Assembly: GCF_000026945.1 (NCBI RefSeq) | Contig: NC_012863.1 | Location: forward strand, 310,001 to 374,000 | From: Candida dubliniensis CD36 | Taxonomy: Eukaryota; Ascomycota; Pichiomycetes; Serinales; Debaryomycetaceae | Direction of reading: 5' to 3' | DNA length: 64,000 bases | Shown here: piece after piece, positions 53,462-63,426 of the stretch | How positions within the stretch are numbered: position 1 is the first letter of the stretch | How the letters are laid out: each line of letters begins with the position of its first letter | Made by a program: the position numbers and the translations under genes | Notes under the pieces: model-generated | The model's database searches: none | The model's input: the letters and a program-made list of their open reading frames with translations, nothing else | What the model was told of the DNA's origin: nothing

Positions 53462-56400
53462 ATGTCTGAGATATCGTATTTGAGCATAAATAATGCTCAT
53501 AATGGAGTAATAATCAAAATCCCCAAACCCGTACGATTTCACACTTTATCAGAATTCAAAAAGTACATTCAACAATCATATCTGATAGATAGTGTTGACA
53601 ATATATTTCTATTGACTACGTTTGGAATTAAACTCAATTACAATTTAATCAATGAAATTAGTGAAGTGTTTGTTTACGACAAGAGATTATTTACAAATAT
53701 AGTGGATCATTCATTAATCGATCAATATACACAATTAACTTTCCGTGTTAATGAACCCACACACTCACCATTGCTTAAAAATAATGTTGGCTTTTTGAAA
53801 CACAATCTATCCAGCAATTTAAAGATCAATCAAGGATGGGCAAGAATTATTGCTCAAGATGGTGAATTAATGGATCAATACTGTCGAGAACTCATTCAAC
53901 AAATAAATGTCATTTTCAAATGTTTAAATACAATATTTCAATTTGCCACAAATTTCACTAATGAAATTGAGAAAAACTTCACCAATTTTTTCAACTATGT
54001 TAAGTTGATCAACTATAAAACTTTACATAAATCATGGACAGCAAACTATAAGAACTTGAAAACATTCCCCACTTTCAAAATTGACAACAAAAGTATCAAA
54101 TTAAGTGATTTCTTAGAAGTTGATAGGCTACAGTCGTTTGCTGATTATATTGGGAAATTTTTGCCATTGATTGTGAGTAAATTAAATGAATTAAAGCAAG
54201 TTATAGAAACTGTCAACGAAGAGAAATTGACTGTGGACAAGTTTATTGAGACCTCCCGCAACGACTCTATAAGCAAGTTTAAACATGTCAATATTCTGAA
54301 CATGTTGCATCAATTACAAGCGGGTTTACAACAATTGACTGATGATATTGATAATCTACAGTATAGAAATACCGATGAAATATATCGGTTGCATCGAGAT
54401 AAGCTTTCTGTTTCAATTTATGATAGTGCTAAAGATATTTACAAAAACTTGAATGACTTGCAACAATTCAAAACCAAACTTACTAAAACTAGTTTAAAGG
54501 CATTTAATACTATTGCCAATTTGCAAATGAAAATGGTAGGTGTTAAAACTGAGATGAGGAAAATAACAACTGAAGATGAAGCTGCCACTGGAACTGAAAA
54601 TTCAAAGGGAGATGTAACGTATAAAACAATTAGTAATGTCAAAAAGTATGAAGACTATTTGTCCTTGACTATTGATTTGCCTTTGATATTTGGGTTTTCC
54701 CTTATAGAAGAAAGACGACAGTTTGAATGGTACGATTTTTACTCAAAAGGAGTTGTAAACAATGTCAGTGAACAACTATCAACAATTATAGAGCATGAAA
54801 AAGTGTTTCGTGGGATTTGGTATAAAAAATTTGGTACCTTGTTGTCACTAATTAATGATGAACCTTTAACTCCTCCTTCTCTCCCCAACATTGATGTCAC
54901 ACTTGTTGGTAATAGACAGAATAATTTCAGTATACTTTATGATGATTTAAAAATTGAAAGGGATGATATTATCAATTACATTTCTTTGATTGAAACAACC
55001 AATACACCCAGAAACTTTGTCACTTTGTTAAATAAGAACTTTAAAGATTTGATAGCATCTACTAATAATATGAAAAAAGTCACTAAAGTTATATCATCCC
55101 TCAGCACATATACCACGAATTCAGCTGATGATAAACTGAAATCATTACACGAAGAAGGAACTGATGAAGAAATTGATTTTGATTTGAACTTGATAAAAGG
55201 ATTGAAGTCAAGAATAAAGAAATTAGAGAATTTGTTACACCAGCAACAATTCAAGAATTTAAACAATTGGCCAGTTATTAGAAATGTATCCAGCATGACT
55301 AACGATAACAGACAAAGCACAATTATTCAACCAAGAGTAGTATCACCAGCCAAAACAAACCCTACACAATTATTGCTGCGGAATCCATCAACTAAGGAAA
55401 ATACAAACACCACCACCAATATTCATAATAATCATCATCAACAGCAATCTGAAGTATTGGATTCGTCTGTAATTGACAAACATCTCGATAATATTAGATT
55501 GAAGAAGTTGAATAATGAATTGCAGACGAAAAATACCGAGCTTGAAAACCAGATCAACCAAAAGAATGAAACCATTATGCAACAACGAAAAGAGATAGAA
55601 GATATAAAATTGGCGAATGACAAAAAAGTTGATGAATTAATGAAAAAGTTACAGGAGAAAGATGAGGAATATCAGCTGCTTAAACTGGAAAATAAATTAA
55701 TAAGTAATGAAGTCGACAGCCTCACCAACAAGCTTGAACTAAGTAATAACCGGAATAATGAATTGGAAACAAAGATATCTGAATACAATCAGACAGTTGC
55801 AGCAACTAGTAAAGAAGTTGCTGATTTGAACAAGAATGTGTCGAATTTGCGTTCTGAGCTAGGTGACGCTATGCATATGAAAAATGATCTTTTATCAAAT
55901 CTATCTTCCAAAGAAGCCGAATTTACTAAAGAACGCAATCAATTTAATAATGATTTGAAAACTCTACAATTGAAATTGGATGAAGTCAATGAAGATTATG
56001 AAAATCTTATGGAATTGACTCAAGCAAAGCAAAAGAAGCATGATTTGATAATAAATGATTTGAATAATGTGATCATTAATCTTATGAATGATATCAAGAA
56101 AACATTATTGAGTGTTTTTGAATATTTTTTGGAATATTGTTTGGTTTTAGAATCTATGGGGTTGTTATTGGTTAAAGAAGATAAAATTTACAAAATCAAA
56201 CGTGTCAAGGGGTTAAAATCCAAAAAAACAATTGGTGATGGTGATATGCTGATAATTTCCAATGGTACTCCAAGTTCCAAAGTTATCGAAGAGATTGAAC
56301 ATGAAATAAGCATTGTTAATAATATACCACCTATAAGCTCTATTCTCCCAGATAGTTATTCATCTGGAACTGAGAGTGATTCCGTTGTTGATAGATATAA

Positions 56401-56977
56401 TGACCAATCGATGAAATTAATTTCCACATTCAACCAGTTGTTTAAGTTTAACAACGAGAATGAAAATGAAAATAGAATTGATCATATTTTAAATATATTG
56501 GCATTTAAAAATAATGTTCAATTACAAGAGGATAGTATCAATGATACACGATTCTTTTTAAACGCTATATCGAAAAGATTTAGAGACGTTGAAGGATTTG
56601 CTAAGCGTCAAGCTAAAGATAATAAATTAAAGGAACAAGAGCAGAGAAAGTTGATCCACCGATTAAATAGTAAAATCAGTGTTAATGGATTTCAGGAAAA
56701 AGATTTAGTGTTATTTTTGCCAACCAGAATAGACCGACCAAATGGTGAAAATACCCCTAGTAATGAAAAAATTCAACCTTGGGCTGCATTTAATATTGGC
56801 GCACCACACTATTTTTTGAAAACTGAACAAACCAAGAATAAAGAATGGATCATAGGACGTGTCAAGAAGATTACTGAACATAAGGTTACTGAAGAGAATT
56901 TACAATCTTTGGAGTCTAATCCATTCCAATTGAGTGTGAATGTCACTTGGTATTTGGTTGAAGCTGACGAAGAGTAA
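53462..56977 (+). CDS. ATG11: Atg11, selective-autophagy scaffold
   Basis: The 1171-aa protein starts MSEISYLSINNAHNGVIIKIPKPVRFHTLSEFKKYIQQSYLI, matching the ubiquitin-like N-terminal region of the Atg11/FIP200 family. The middle (about residues 110-600) is helical (Atg17-like). Long coiled coils follow at about 680-880 (KNTELENQINQKNETIMQQRKEIEDIKL...). The C-terminal Claw domain includes DLVLFLPTRIDRPNGENT and QPWAAFNIGAPHYFLKTE (about 1085-1120). It links cargo receptors to the core machinery in Cvt, pexophagy and mitophagy pathways. Length is close to the yeast 1178 aa. Confidence 0.95.
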   Translation: MSEISYLSINNAHNGVIIKIPKPVRFHTLSEFKKYIQQSYLIDSVDNIFLLTTFGIKLNYNLINEISEVFVYDKRLFTNIVDHSLIDQYTQLTFRVNEPTHSPLLKNNVGFLKHNLSSNLKINQGWARIIAQDGELMDQYCRELIQQINVIFKCLNTIFQFATNFTNEIEKNFTNFFNYVKLINYKTLHKSWTANYKNLKTFPTFKIDNKSIKLSDFLEVDRLQSFADYIGKFLPLIVSKLNELKQVIETVNEEKLTVDKFIETSRNDSISKFKHVNILNMLHQLQAGLQQLTDDIDNLQYRNTDEIYRLHRDKLSVSIYDSAKDIYKNLNDLQQFKTKLTKTSLKAFNTIANLQMKMVGVKTEMRKITTEDEAATGTENSKGDVTYKTISNVKKYEDYLSLTIDLPLIFGFSLIEERRQFEWYDFYSKGVVNNVSEQLSTIIEHEKVFRGIWYKKFGTLLSLINDEPLTPPSLPNIDVTLVGNRQNNFSILYDDLKIERDDIINYISLIETTNTPRNFVTLLNKNFKDLIASTNNMKKVTKVISSLSTYTTNSADDKLKSLHEEGTDEEIDFDLNLIKGLKSRIKKLENLLHQQQFKNLNNWPVIRNVSSMTNDNRQSTIIQPRVVSPAKTNPTQLLLRNPSTKENTNTTTNIHNNHHQQQSEVLDSSVIDKHLDNIRLKKLNNELQTKNTELENQINQKNETIMQQRKEIEDIKLANDKKVDELMKKLQEKDEEYQLLKLENKLISNEVDSLTNKLELSNNRNNELETKISEYNQTVAATSKEVADLNKNVSNLRSELGDAMHMKNDLLSNLSSKEAEFTKERNQFNNDLKTLQLKLDEVNEDYENLMELTQAKQKKHDLIINDLNNVIINLMNDIKKTLLSVFEYFLEYCLVLESMGLLLVKEDKIYKIKRVKGLKSKKTIGDGDMLIISNGTPSSKVIEEIEHEISIVNNIPPISSILPDSYSSGTESDSVVDRYNDQSMKLISTFNQLFKFNNENENENRIDHILNILAFKNNVQLQEDSINDTRFFLNAISKRFRDVEGFAKRQAKDNKLKEQEQRKLIHRLNSKISVNGFQEKDLVLFLPTRIDRPNGENTPSNEKIQPWAAFNIGAPHYFLKTEQTKNKEWIIGRVKKITEHKVTEENLQSLESNPFQLSVNVTWYLVEADEE

Positions 56978-57966
56978 GCAACCATCTTTACAAGGTTAGA
57001 AAATTTTGCCATGAATGTATTGTACGCATTCGGTTAATACTATCCTAAGTATGGTCTAATTGATGAACCTTTTGAATATCTGAGTAATTACCATCTAGTA
57101 TAGAAGGAATAAATATGTCAGGATAAATAAATATCTACCACATTTTTGTGTAGCATATTTTTAGTTCAGACATGAATATACAAGATCAAATTGCTGCATA
57201 TTACTCAATATTCGATGAAATAAACGTCTATACAAGTGAAGAAATCAAATAATAAAATTGCTCGTATCGTAAAACAGAAACAGAGAGAACATGTGCAAGA
57301 TAGAAGGCAGGATAAGTGAGTAACTTGAATCCAAAGTAAGATTGTTGAATCTTTATCTGCAATTGTTGATGATTCTGTTTATGGGAGAAATTCTTACCGA
57401 CTTTCGTTTTCTGTCAAATTTTGATGCATGATGATCATCTATCTGTGTAAATGAGGCGTACATCATCGTAAATGATTTCTGCCGTTTACAAAAGACTACA
57501 TTTTTTAACCAAAATGATAATAGTTTTCTCCTCAATTCTGGTACTATATACTACCAGTCACTTATATTCGTCTAGTGCTTTCCAACATAATCCATTTAAG
57601 CCTCTGACAGAATTCAATACAAACTGGAAAAATTGAAAAATTAGCCACGTTGATAAAGTTGAATCATCTATCACATCAACTAAACCTTTTTATTGCCGTT
57701 TTATACCGCCGCCTACCATTATTACTTATTGTGGGCGTAATTACAATACAAGGCTTTGAGATTGATTGTTTGTTTGTTTTTTTAAACACCATTATCACAC
57801 CACAATTTTCCAACAAACCACCACCCACGGCGGCATTATATGAAAAAAAGGAAATTTTTACGGAGATATGTTTCGTATATAAAAGTATGAATTTTTCCTT
57901 CTTTTAACAATTATAGCTGCAATTTTCTACTAATAATAATTGTGATTTAAGTTCTCCTCATTAAAT
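56978..57966. promoter_or_regulatory. ATG11 3' region and promoter of the first dienelactone hydrolase gene
   Basis: 989 bp. CCGCCGCC (57707) and CGGCGG (57830) are GC patches in inverted arrangement upstream of the hydrolase gene and could be zinc-cluster sites. C-box-like TGATGA sequences occur near 57059 and 57366, but without a matching box set or rRNA guide. No gene. Confidence 0.45.
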
Positions 57967-58698
57967 ATGGCTTCTAATCCCCCAAGAGCTTGTTGTGCCC
58001 AAACCAATTTCCACGAAGGCACTCCATTAGGTACACATCTGGAGATTTGTGGTATAGATACTTATATTGTTGGAGAATCTAGTAACATCTTAGTTATCTT
58101 AACTGACATCTTTGGTCATAAATACAACAATGTTATGTTAGTTGCAGATGCCATTGCCAAAACAGGTTACAAAGTTTTAATTCCTGATATTCTCAATGAT
58201 GATCCACTTAAACCAGGTGATGATTTCCGACCATGGTTACCTAAACACACACCTGATATTACTGCTCCTATAGTTGATAATTTCTTAAAACGAGTCAAAG
58301 AAGAATTGAAACCAACTTTTTTTGGTGGAATTGGTTATTGTTTTGGAGCAAAATTTGCTATTCAGAATTTATCTACTACTGGGTATTTAGATGCTGCAGC
58401 CGTTGCACATCCATCATTTGTTTCAATTGAAGAAGTGAAAGCGATCAAACGTCCAATTATCATTTCAGCAGCTGAAACCGACGAAGTCTTTGCTCCAGAA
58501 TTGAGACATCAAACCGAAGATGAATTGGCTAAATTAGAAGGCGTCAGATATCAGGTTGATTTATTCAGTGGTGTTACACATGGATTTGCTGTTCGAGGTG
58601 ACATCAAAAACCCAATTGTCAAGTATGCTAAAGAAAAGGTTTTGGCTGATCAATTGGCGTTTTTCAATAGTGTTATAGCCTTGAGAGATCAATTCTAG
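57967..58698 (+). CDS. Dienelactone hydrolase family protein (copy 1)
   Basis: A 243-aa alpha/beta-hydrolase of the dienelactone hydrolase family (yeast Aim2-like). The Cys nucleophile is in GGIGYCFGAKF (about residue 124), the Asp in SAAETDEVFAPE (about 170) and the His in FSGVTHGFAVRG (about 203). The natural substrate in yeast is unknown. MASNPPRACCAQTNFHEGTPLG is shared with the paralogue at 62233-62964. The two proteins are similar throughout, and share an identical 47-residue segment near the C-terminus. No signal peptide is visible. Confidence 0.94.
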   Translation: MASNPPRACCAQTNFHEGTPLGTHLEICGIDTYIVGESSNILVILTDIFGHKYNNVMLVADAIAKTGYKVLIPDILNDDPLKPGDDFRPWLPKHTPDITAPIVDNFLKRVKEELKPTFFGGIGYCFGAKFAIQNLSTTGYLDAAAVAHPSFVSIEEVKAIKRPIIISAAETDEVFAPELRHQTEDELAKLEGVRYQVDLFSGVTHGFAVRGDIKNPIVKYAKEKVLADQLAFFNSVIALRDQF

Positions 58699-58948
58699 AA
58701 TTGTTTATGTTGAGGAGGGTGTAGAATATTTTATAAAGAAATTTTAAATAATTATACTTGATCCTAACAAGTATGGAAGAATTTTTATACTCATTTGAAA
58801 ATAATCTTATGATTGTAATCACGCCAAATACTTTCATTAATGTGAAAAATTATAAGTAAGTAACTCTCCATATAAAGGTAATTAATCAATAGAAAACAGA
58901 CATGTGCACTCTGACTTGAATAACTCTATACATATACACGGCCAATAT

Positions 58949-59923
58949 CTATTCTGGCACATTATTAAACAAGTAACTAACACTTTCACCATTATGCAAC
59001 CTTCTGATTGCTTCAGCCAACGTAGAACTTATATCCAACATTTCAATTTTGTTGCATCTGTTTAACTTATCTTGTACTGGCAACGAATTTGTGCAAACAA
59101 CTTTTTCTAGTTTAGAATTGTTCAAGCGTTCAATGGCATTCCCAGAGAATATCCCATGTGTAATCATACAAACAACTTTCCTGGCTTTACTCTCCAATAA
59201 CACATCTGCTGCTTTACACAAGGTCCCACAAGTATCGGCCATATCGTCAATCAAAAGACAAATCTTGTCTGTAACATCACCAACCAAAACCATCTTTGAG
59301 ACTTCATTTGCCTTTTGTCTCTCTTTATGAATTAAGGCAAATTGGACATCCAATTTATCAGCCAAAGAAGCCACTCTTTTCGCACCTCCAGCATCAGGAG
59401 ATACCATTATTATATCTGATTGTTTATAATTCTCTTTGATGTATCTTAATACAGATGGCTCAGCATAAAGGTTGTCTACTGGAACTCTGAAGAACCCCTG
59501 AATCTGAGATGCATGTAAATCCATAGTTATCACATGATCACATCCAGCTGTTTGTAACAAGTTTGCAACTAGCTTGGCAGTTATTGGGGCTCTACTTTTG
59601 TCCTTCTTATCTTGTCTTGCGTAAGGGAAACTTGGAATGACTGCAGTAATTCTTCTCGCACTGGCAACACGGCAAGCATTTATAATCATAAGCAATTCCA
59701 TTAGAAAGTCATTGATTTGTTCTTCCCCACATCCTGTTTGTATAATATAAACATCTTCATCACGGACAGATTCTCCAATTGCCACAGCTGTTTCTTGATT
59801 AGTATACTGAAAGGCACCAATTTTGGCAATAGATAAACTCAACCTTTGTGCTATTGACTCGCAAAGCTCAGGATGTGAATTACCAGCAATTAATTTAATT
59901 GAATTTTGTGTGCGTTCATGCAT
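58949..59923 (-). CDS. Ribose-phosphate pyrophosphokinase (Prs2/Prs4 type)
   Basis: Makes PRPP from ribose 5-phosphate and ATP for nucleotide, His and Trp synthesis. The 324-aa protein has [35 protein letters not shown] (about 88-125), the signature [22 protein letters not shown] (about 131-152), and the PRPP loop [13 protein letters not shown] (about 217-229). [15 protein letters not shown] and [21 protein letters not shown] align better with yeast Prs2/Prs4 than with Prs3. The large insert of Prs1/Prs5 is absent. Which of PRS2 or PRS4 it equals cannot be told. Confidence 0.95.
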   Translation of the reverse strand: MHERTQNSIKLIAGNSHPELCESIAQRLSLSIAKIGAFQYTNQETAVAIGESVRDEDVYIIQTGCGEEQINDFLMELLMIINACRVASARRITAVIPSFPYARQDKKDKSRAPITAKLVANLLQTAGCDHVITMDLHASQIQGFFRVPVDNLYAEPSVLRYIKENYKQSDIIMVSPDAGGAKRVASLADKLDVQFALIHKERQKANEVSKMVLVGDVTDKICLLIDDMADTCGTLCKAADVLLESKARKVVCMITHGIFSGNAIERLNNSKLEKVVCTNSLPVQDKLNRCNKIEMLDISSTLAEAIRRLHNGESVSYLFNNVPE

Positions 59924-60056
59924 TGGAGTTCTGCGATGATGATCAACTATTCAAATTAAAGAGAGATGAAGTATGTAATTTTTTTTTTTTTCTGTTATAG
60001 TTCACTAGATAATTCCTAAAAAATTGTAGATTTCTTTTTTTTTTTTTCTTAATCGC

Positions 60057-60069
60057 TGAGTCGGACTCA
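60057..60069. promoter_or_regulatory. Palindrome TGAGTC-G-GACTCA upstream of the PRS gene
   Basis: A perfect 6-bp inverted repeat with one spacer base, about 135 bp upstream of the ribose-phosphate pyrophosphokinase start. It resembles two Gcn4/Bas1-type half sites, though spaced differently from the TGASTCA consensus. Confidence 0.45.
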
Positions 60070-60135
60070 CGCACACATGGGGTAAGACATTTCTCAAACT
60101 GGAAAGACTTTTTTTAGAAACACGCTACCAATCGT

Positions 60136-61929
60136 CTAAGGTTCAAATAATTTGTCATCTTTGCCATCTACCAACTGTAAGTAATAATAATAAAAAGCAA
60201 TAATATGGAAATGTCCTTCAAAGTCCAATTTTTCATCAATTGAATGTATATTGCTATTTTTTGTAGCAATGCTTGGTTGGTATCGATATATGTTCCTTGT
60301 CAAGTCCCAATATGACTTTGTATCTGTATTACCCGTGGAGAGAAACGGGGCAACAATAAAAGTATCATTTAAATCTGGGAAAATCAATTCTTCATACAAG
60401 TATCTTAATGATCCACCAAATACATTCCAACTTTCACCATTTATAGGAGACACAGGAGCAGGTTCCAATCTTTCTATCAAGGAATAGTTAAAATATCCAT
60501 GGACTGTTGGCTCAATAATTTCTTGATTATCAATTATTAGACCTAAATCAAATTTATCTGCAATTGTCAAAATATCTGCTTTCAATTTCGACACTACAGT
60601 GTCCACATTTTCTTCCACTGCAATTCTGGAATTCACAACCACGGAAACGTGTTCTGGCAAAGCATTAGACTTGACCCCACCTTCAATTATATCGACAGCT
60701 TGAGAAGTGGTGATCAAGTATTTAGTCTCTGCATCTTTGCTCAAATACTCAACAACTTGCTGATTGGCATTTTCATCTATTTGAGCCTTCAAAATGCTCG
60801 TTTTAATTGATTTATTCAATATTGTTGAGTGTTCTGCAAGACAATACAATTGACCTAAGACCGGATTATTGTTTGTTAATATTGGGCTAAATTCTTTATC
60901 CTCTATCTTGTTGATCAATTGTGACATTATTCCGATTGATGTATGTCTTGGTGGCACTGACAGGTGGCCACCAGGCGTAAACAAATCAATAACTGAGTTC
61001 AAGTGACCTTTTTCTCCAGTAGCAGGCAATACAAGTTTTAGACCTTCGACTTCTTGATATCCCTCGTCGCCTTCGTCAATAATTTGTAGTATTGAATCGG
61101 AACCATATTTGTCAATCAAGTATTCGGATATCTCCTCTGCACCTTTACCTGCTGCTTCCTCATCGTATCCAAAAGCTAAAATAATGGTTCTTTGAGGCTT
61201 GAATTTGTTTTCTTCCAATAAAAGTTCGATAGTGCCCATCAATGCAATCAACAAGTTCTTACAATCACTCACACCTCTACCATAAAGATACTTGCCATCA
61301 AACCCTCCTTCAAAAGGTGGGAAGGTCCATTGATCAATAGTTTCATGGGGGACAGGTACCACATCCTGATGGGCAGTCAACATTATTGGCTTTTTAGTGT
61401 CATCTTTACCTTTCCATGTATACACTAATCCAAATTTGTTAACTTTTTTCAATTTCAAATGCTTATGGACCAACGGGTAAGCTTTCTCTAAGAAATCATG
61501 AAACTTTTCGAACAGTTTCCATCTGGGGTCCAATTCGTATAACTCCTTCAAAGATTTCACTGATTTAGGATTTTTCATGCCATCAAATATCTCTGTCGGG
61601 ATCTTTACTGCATTCATCAACTTCTTTCTTACAGAAGTATGAAAATTTGTATCTGAAAGAATATAGTTTAGTGTATCTGGGTTGTGGAGAATACCGGATG
61701 GATCTACCTTGGGGACAATGGGACAAAGGGAATTTGGTTCATGAGGCTCTTGTATGAAGGTTTTGAATACCTCAATTGGGGTTTTAATAGTTTTGCTATC
61801 ATATGAACGGTAAAAGAAAAGTGTACATAAAACTAAAATGAAATTAATCCCAATAAACAATGGATACACTTTCTTCCGCGATGAACTTTCCCCTTTGAAA
61901 TGTAATGGCAATTCCAGTTTCTCAGTCAT
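60136..61929 (-). CDS. CPS1: Vacuolar Gly-X carboxypeptidase S-like metallopeptidase (M20)
   Basis: A 597-aa M20 zinc carboxypeptidase. An N-terminal membrane anchor, VYPLFIGINFILVLCTLFFYR (about residues 20-40), precedes the luminal enzyme, as in yeast carboxypeptidase S, which reaches the vacuole through the MVB pathway. Zinc and catalytic residues are seen: MLTAHQDVVPV (about 180), GRGVSDCKNLLIALMG (about 215), GYDEEAAGKGAEEI (about 250). The later His-bearing region includes FGGSLRYLYEE and HSIDEKL. Cytosolic Lys residues near the N-terminus could be ubiquitylation sites. Length fits (yeast 576 aa). Confidence 0.95.
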   Translation of the reverse strand: MTEKLELPLHFKGESSSRKKVYPLFIGINFILVLCTLFFYRSYDSKTIKTPIEVFKTFIQEPHEPNSLCPIVPKVDPSGILHNPDTLNYILSDTNFHTSVRKKLMNAVKIPTEIFDGMKNPKSVKSLKELYELDPRWKLFEKFHDFLEKAYPLVHKHLKLKKVNKFGLVYTWKGKDDTKKPIMLTAHQDVVPVPHETIDQWTFPPFEGGFDGKYLYGRGVSDCKNLLIALMGTIELLLEENKFKPQRTIILAFGYDEEAAGKGAEEISEYLIDKYGSDSILQIIDEGDEGYQEVEGLKLVLPATGEKGHLNSVIDLFTPGGHLSVPPRHTSIGIMSQLINKIEDKEFSPILTNNNPVLGQLYCLAEHSTILNKSIKTSILKAQIDENANQQVVEYLSKDAETKYLITTSQAVDIIEGGVKSNALPEHVSVVVNSRIAVEENVDTVVSKLKADILTIADKFDLGLIIDNQEIIEPTVHGYFNYSLIERLEPAPVSPINGESWNVFGGSLRYLYEELIFPDLNDTFIVAPFLSTGNTDTKSYWDLTRNIYRYQPSIATKNSNIHSIDEKLDFEGHFHIIAFYYYYLQLVDGKDDKLFEP

Positions 61930-62232
61930 AGTAAAGGTGTATCGACAAGCAACAGTAAAATGTCCAAAAAAAAAAAAACCAACTAAAAAAAAGAAAGAAC
62001 CTAATAGATAAATTCAAAATCTGGGAACAAATGTGGTGAGGCATTCAAAGATAAGAGAGGCGGCAAATTTTTGGTGCTCAAATGGATCTAAAACCTGGAC
62101 ACCAGTGCAATTTATTGCTGTTTCATAACTAACAGCTTACTCACACAAAACCCATACAACAAAACAATGCTTATTTTAGATTATTCTATGATATTTATCT
62201 TCTATTCTAAATAATTGTCACACTATTTAACC
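61930..62232. other. CPS1 upstream region / hydrolase copy 2 3' region
   Basis: 303 bp, AT-rich with an A run near 61970. No motif I can support. Confidence 0.5.
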
Positions 62233-62964
62233 TTACAAATAAGATTTCAAGACTTGAACACTATCGAAGAAAGTCAATTGATCAAGCAAAGCTTTCTCTT
62301 TGGCGTACTTGACAATTGGGTTTTTGATGTCACCTCTAACAGCGAATCCATGTGTAACACCACTGAATAAATCAACCTGATATCTGACGCCTTCTAATTT
62401 AGCCAATTCATCTTCGGTTTGATGTCTCAATTCAGCTGGGAAAATTGAATCAGTTTCTGCAGCAGAAATAATAAGCGGACGTTTGATTTGTTTGACTTCT
62501 TCAATTGAGACGAATGATGGATGTGCAACTGCTCCAGCATCCAAAAATCCGGATGAAGATAAATTCTGAATAACGTATTTTGCACCGTAACAATAACCAA
62601 TACTACCCAAGAATGTTGGTTTCAATTCTTCTTTGACTTTTTTCAAGAAACCGTTAACAATTGGAGCGGTGATTTCAGGTGTATGTCTAGGCAACCAAGC
62701 TTGCAACTCGTCAAACGAAACAACCGGTTCACCCTTTAAAATATCAGGAATCAAAACTTTATAACCTTCCTTAGAAATAGCATCAGCAACTAATAAAACA
62801 TTGTTGTATTTGTGGCCATAAATGTCAGTTAAGATAACTACAACTTTGGAAGACTCTCCGACAGTATAAGTATCTAAACCAAAGATTTCTTTGTGGGCTC
62901 CCAATGGGGTACCTTCGTGGAAATTGGTTTGAGTGCAGCAAGCACCTGGTGGATTGGAAGCCAT
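62233..62964 (-). CDS. Dienelactone hydrolase family protein (copy 2)
   Basis: A 243-aa paralogue of the gene at 57967-58698, in opposite orientation. Catalytic residues are in GSIGYCYGAKY (Cys about 124), SAAETDSIFPAE (Asp about 170) and FSGVTHGFAVRG (His about 203). The N-terminal half differs from copy 1 at many positions (for example LKGEPVVSFDELQAWLPRHTPE against LNDDPLKPGDDFRPWLPKHTPD). An 89-bp DNA segment near the C-terminus is identical to copy 1, which suggests gene conversion. The substrate is unknown. Confidence 0.94.
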   Translation of the reverse strand: MASNPPGACCTQTNFHEGTPLGAHKEIFGLDTYTVGESSKVVVILTDIYGHKYNNVLLVADAISKEGYKVLIPDILKGEPVVSFDELQAWLPRHTPEITAPIVNGFLKKVKEELKPTFLGSIGYCYGAKYVIQNLSSSGFLDAGAVAHPSFVSIEEVKQIKRPLIISAAETDSIFPAELRHQTEDELAKLEGVRYQVDLFSGVTHGFAVRGDIKNPIVKYAKEKALLDQLTFFDSVQVLKSYL

Positions 62965-63426
62965 TGTTAATTGTATGAAAGTATACTGGGAACTTAAATA
63001 AAAAAAGAAAAGTTAGATAATAAATCAATATTTTTTTTTTTTTTTTTCGTTCATCGGTTTTATATGACATTTGCTGTGTCAGCTCAGCACTGGTACTATT
63101 GTGGCGCCTCGGATTTAGAGTCAAACGGGAGGTTTTTATCCGTCAAACATGCGCACTAGTAATCCCCGTCTACTAGTTCTCGGCGATAAATTGTGGGGTG
63201 GACAAAGAAAATGGTGGGGGTACCAATTAATAAAACCATTAGTTCTTTCATTTGAATACTAAAGTTGATTAATCGCCCCAAAATTTGCCACATAAACATT
63301 TCTACTTGAGATAAAGAATATCATAATGAAATTGTGAATTTAACAACTAGCAAATATTATATAAAAAAAGACGACAACAAAAGCGATTGTATGAAGCTAA
63401 CAAATCACATCTTAAGCAACAATAAA
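62965..63426. promoter_or_regulatory. Upstream region of hydrolase copy 2 / pyruvate decarboxylase 3' region
   Basis: 462 bp. It has a T run near 63031-63047 and a locally GC-richer stretch (63100-63210) with no motif I can name. Confidence 0.45.

Noticed and set aside
57059..57490. C-box-like TGATGA sequences before hydrolase copy 1
   Set aside because: No D box at a proper distance with a closing stem, and no rRNA complement seen.
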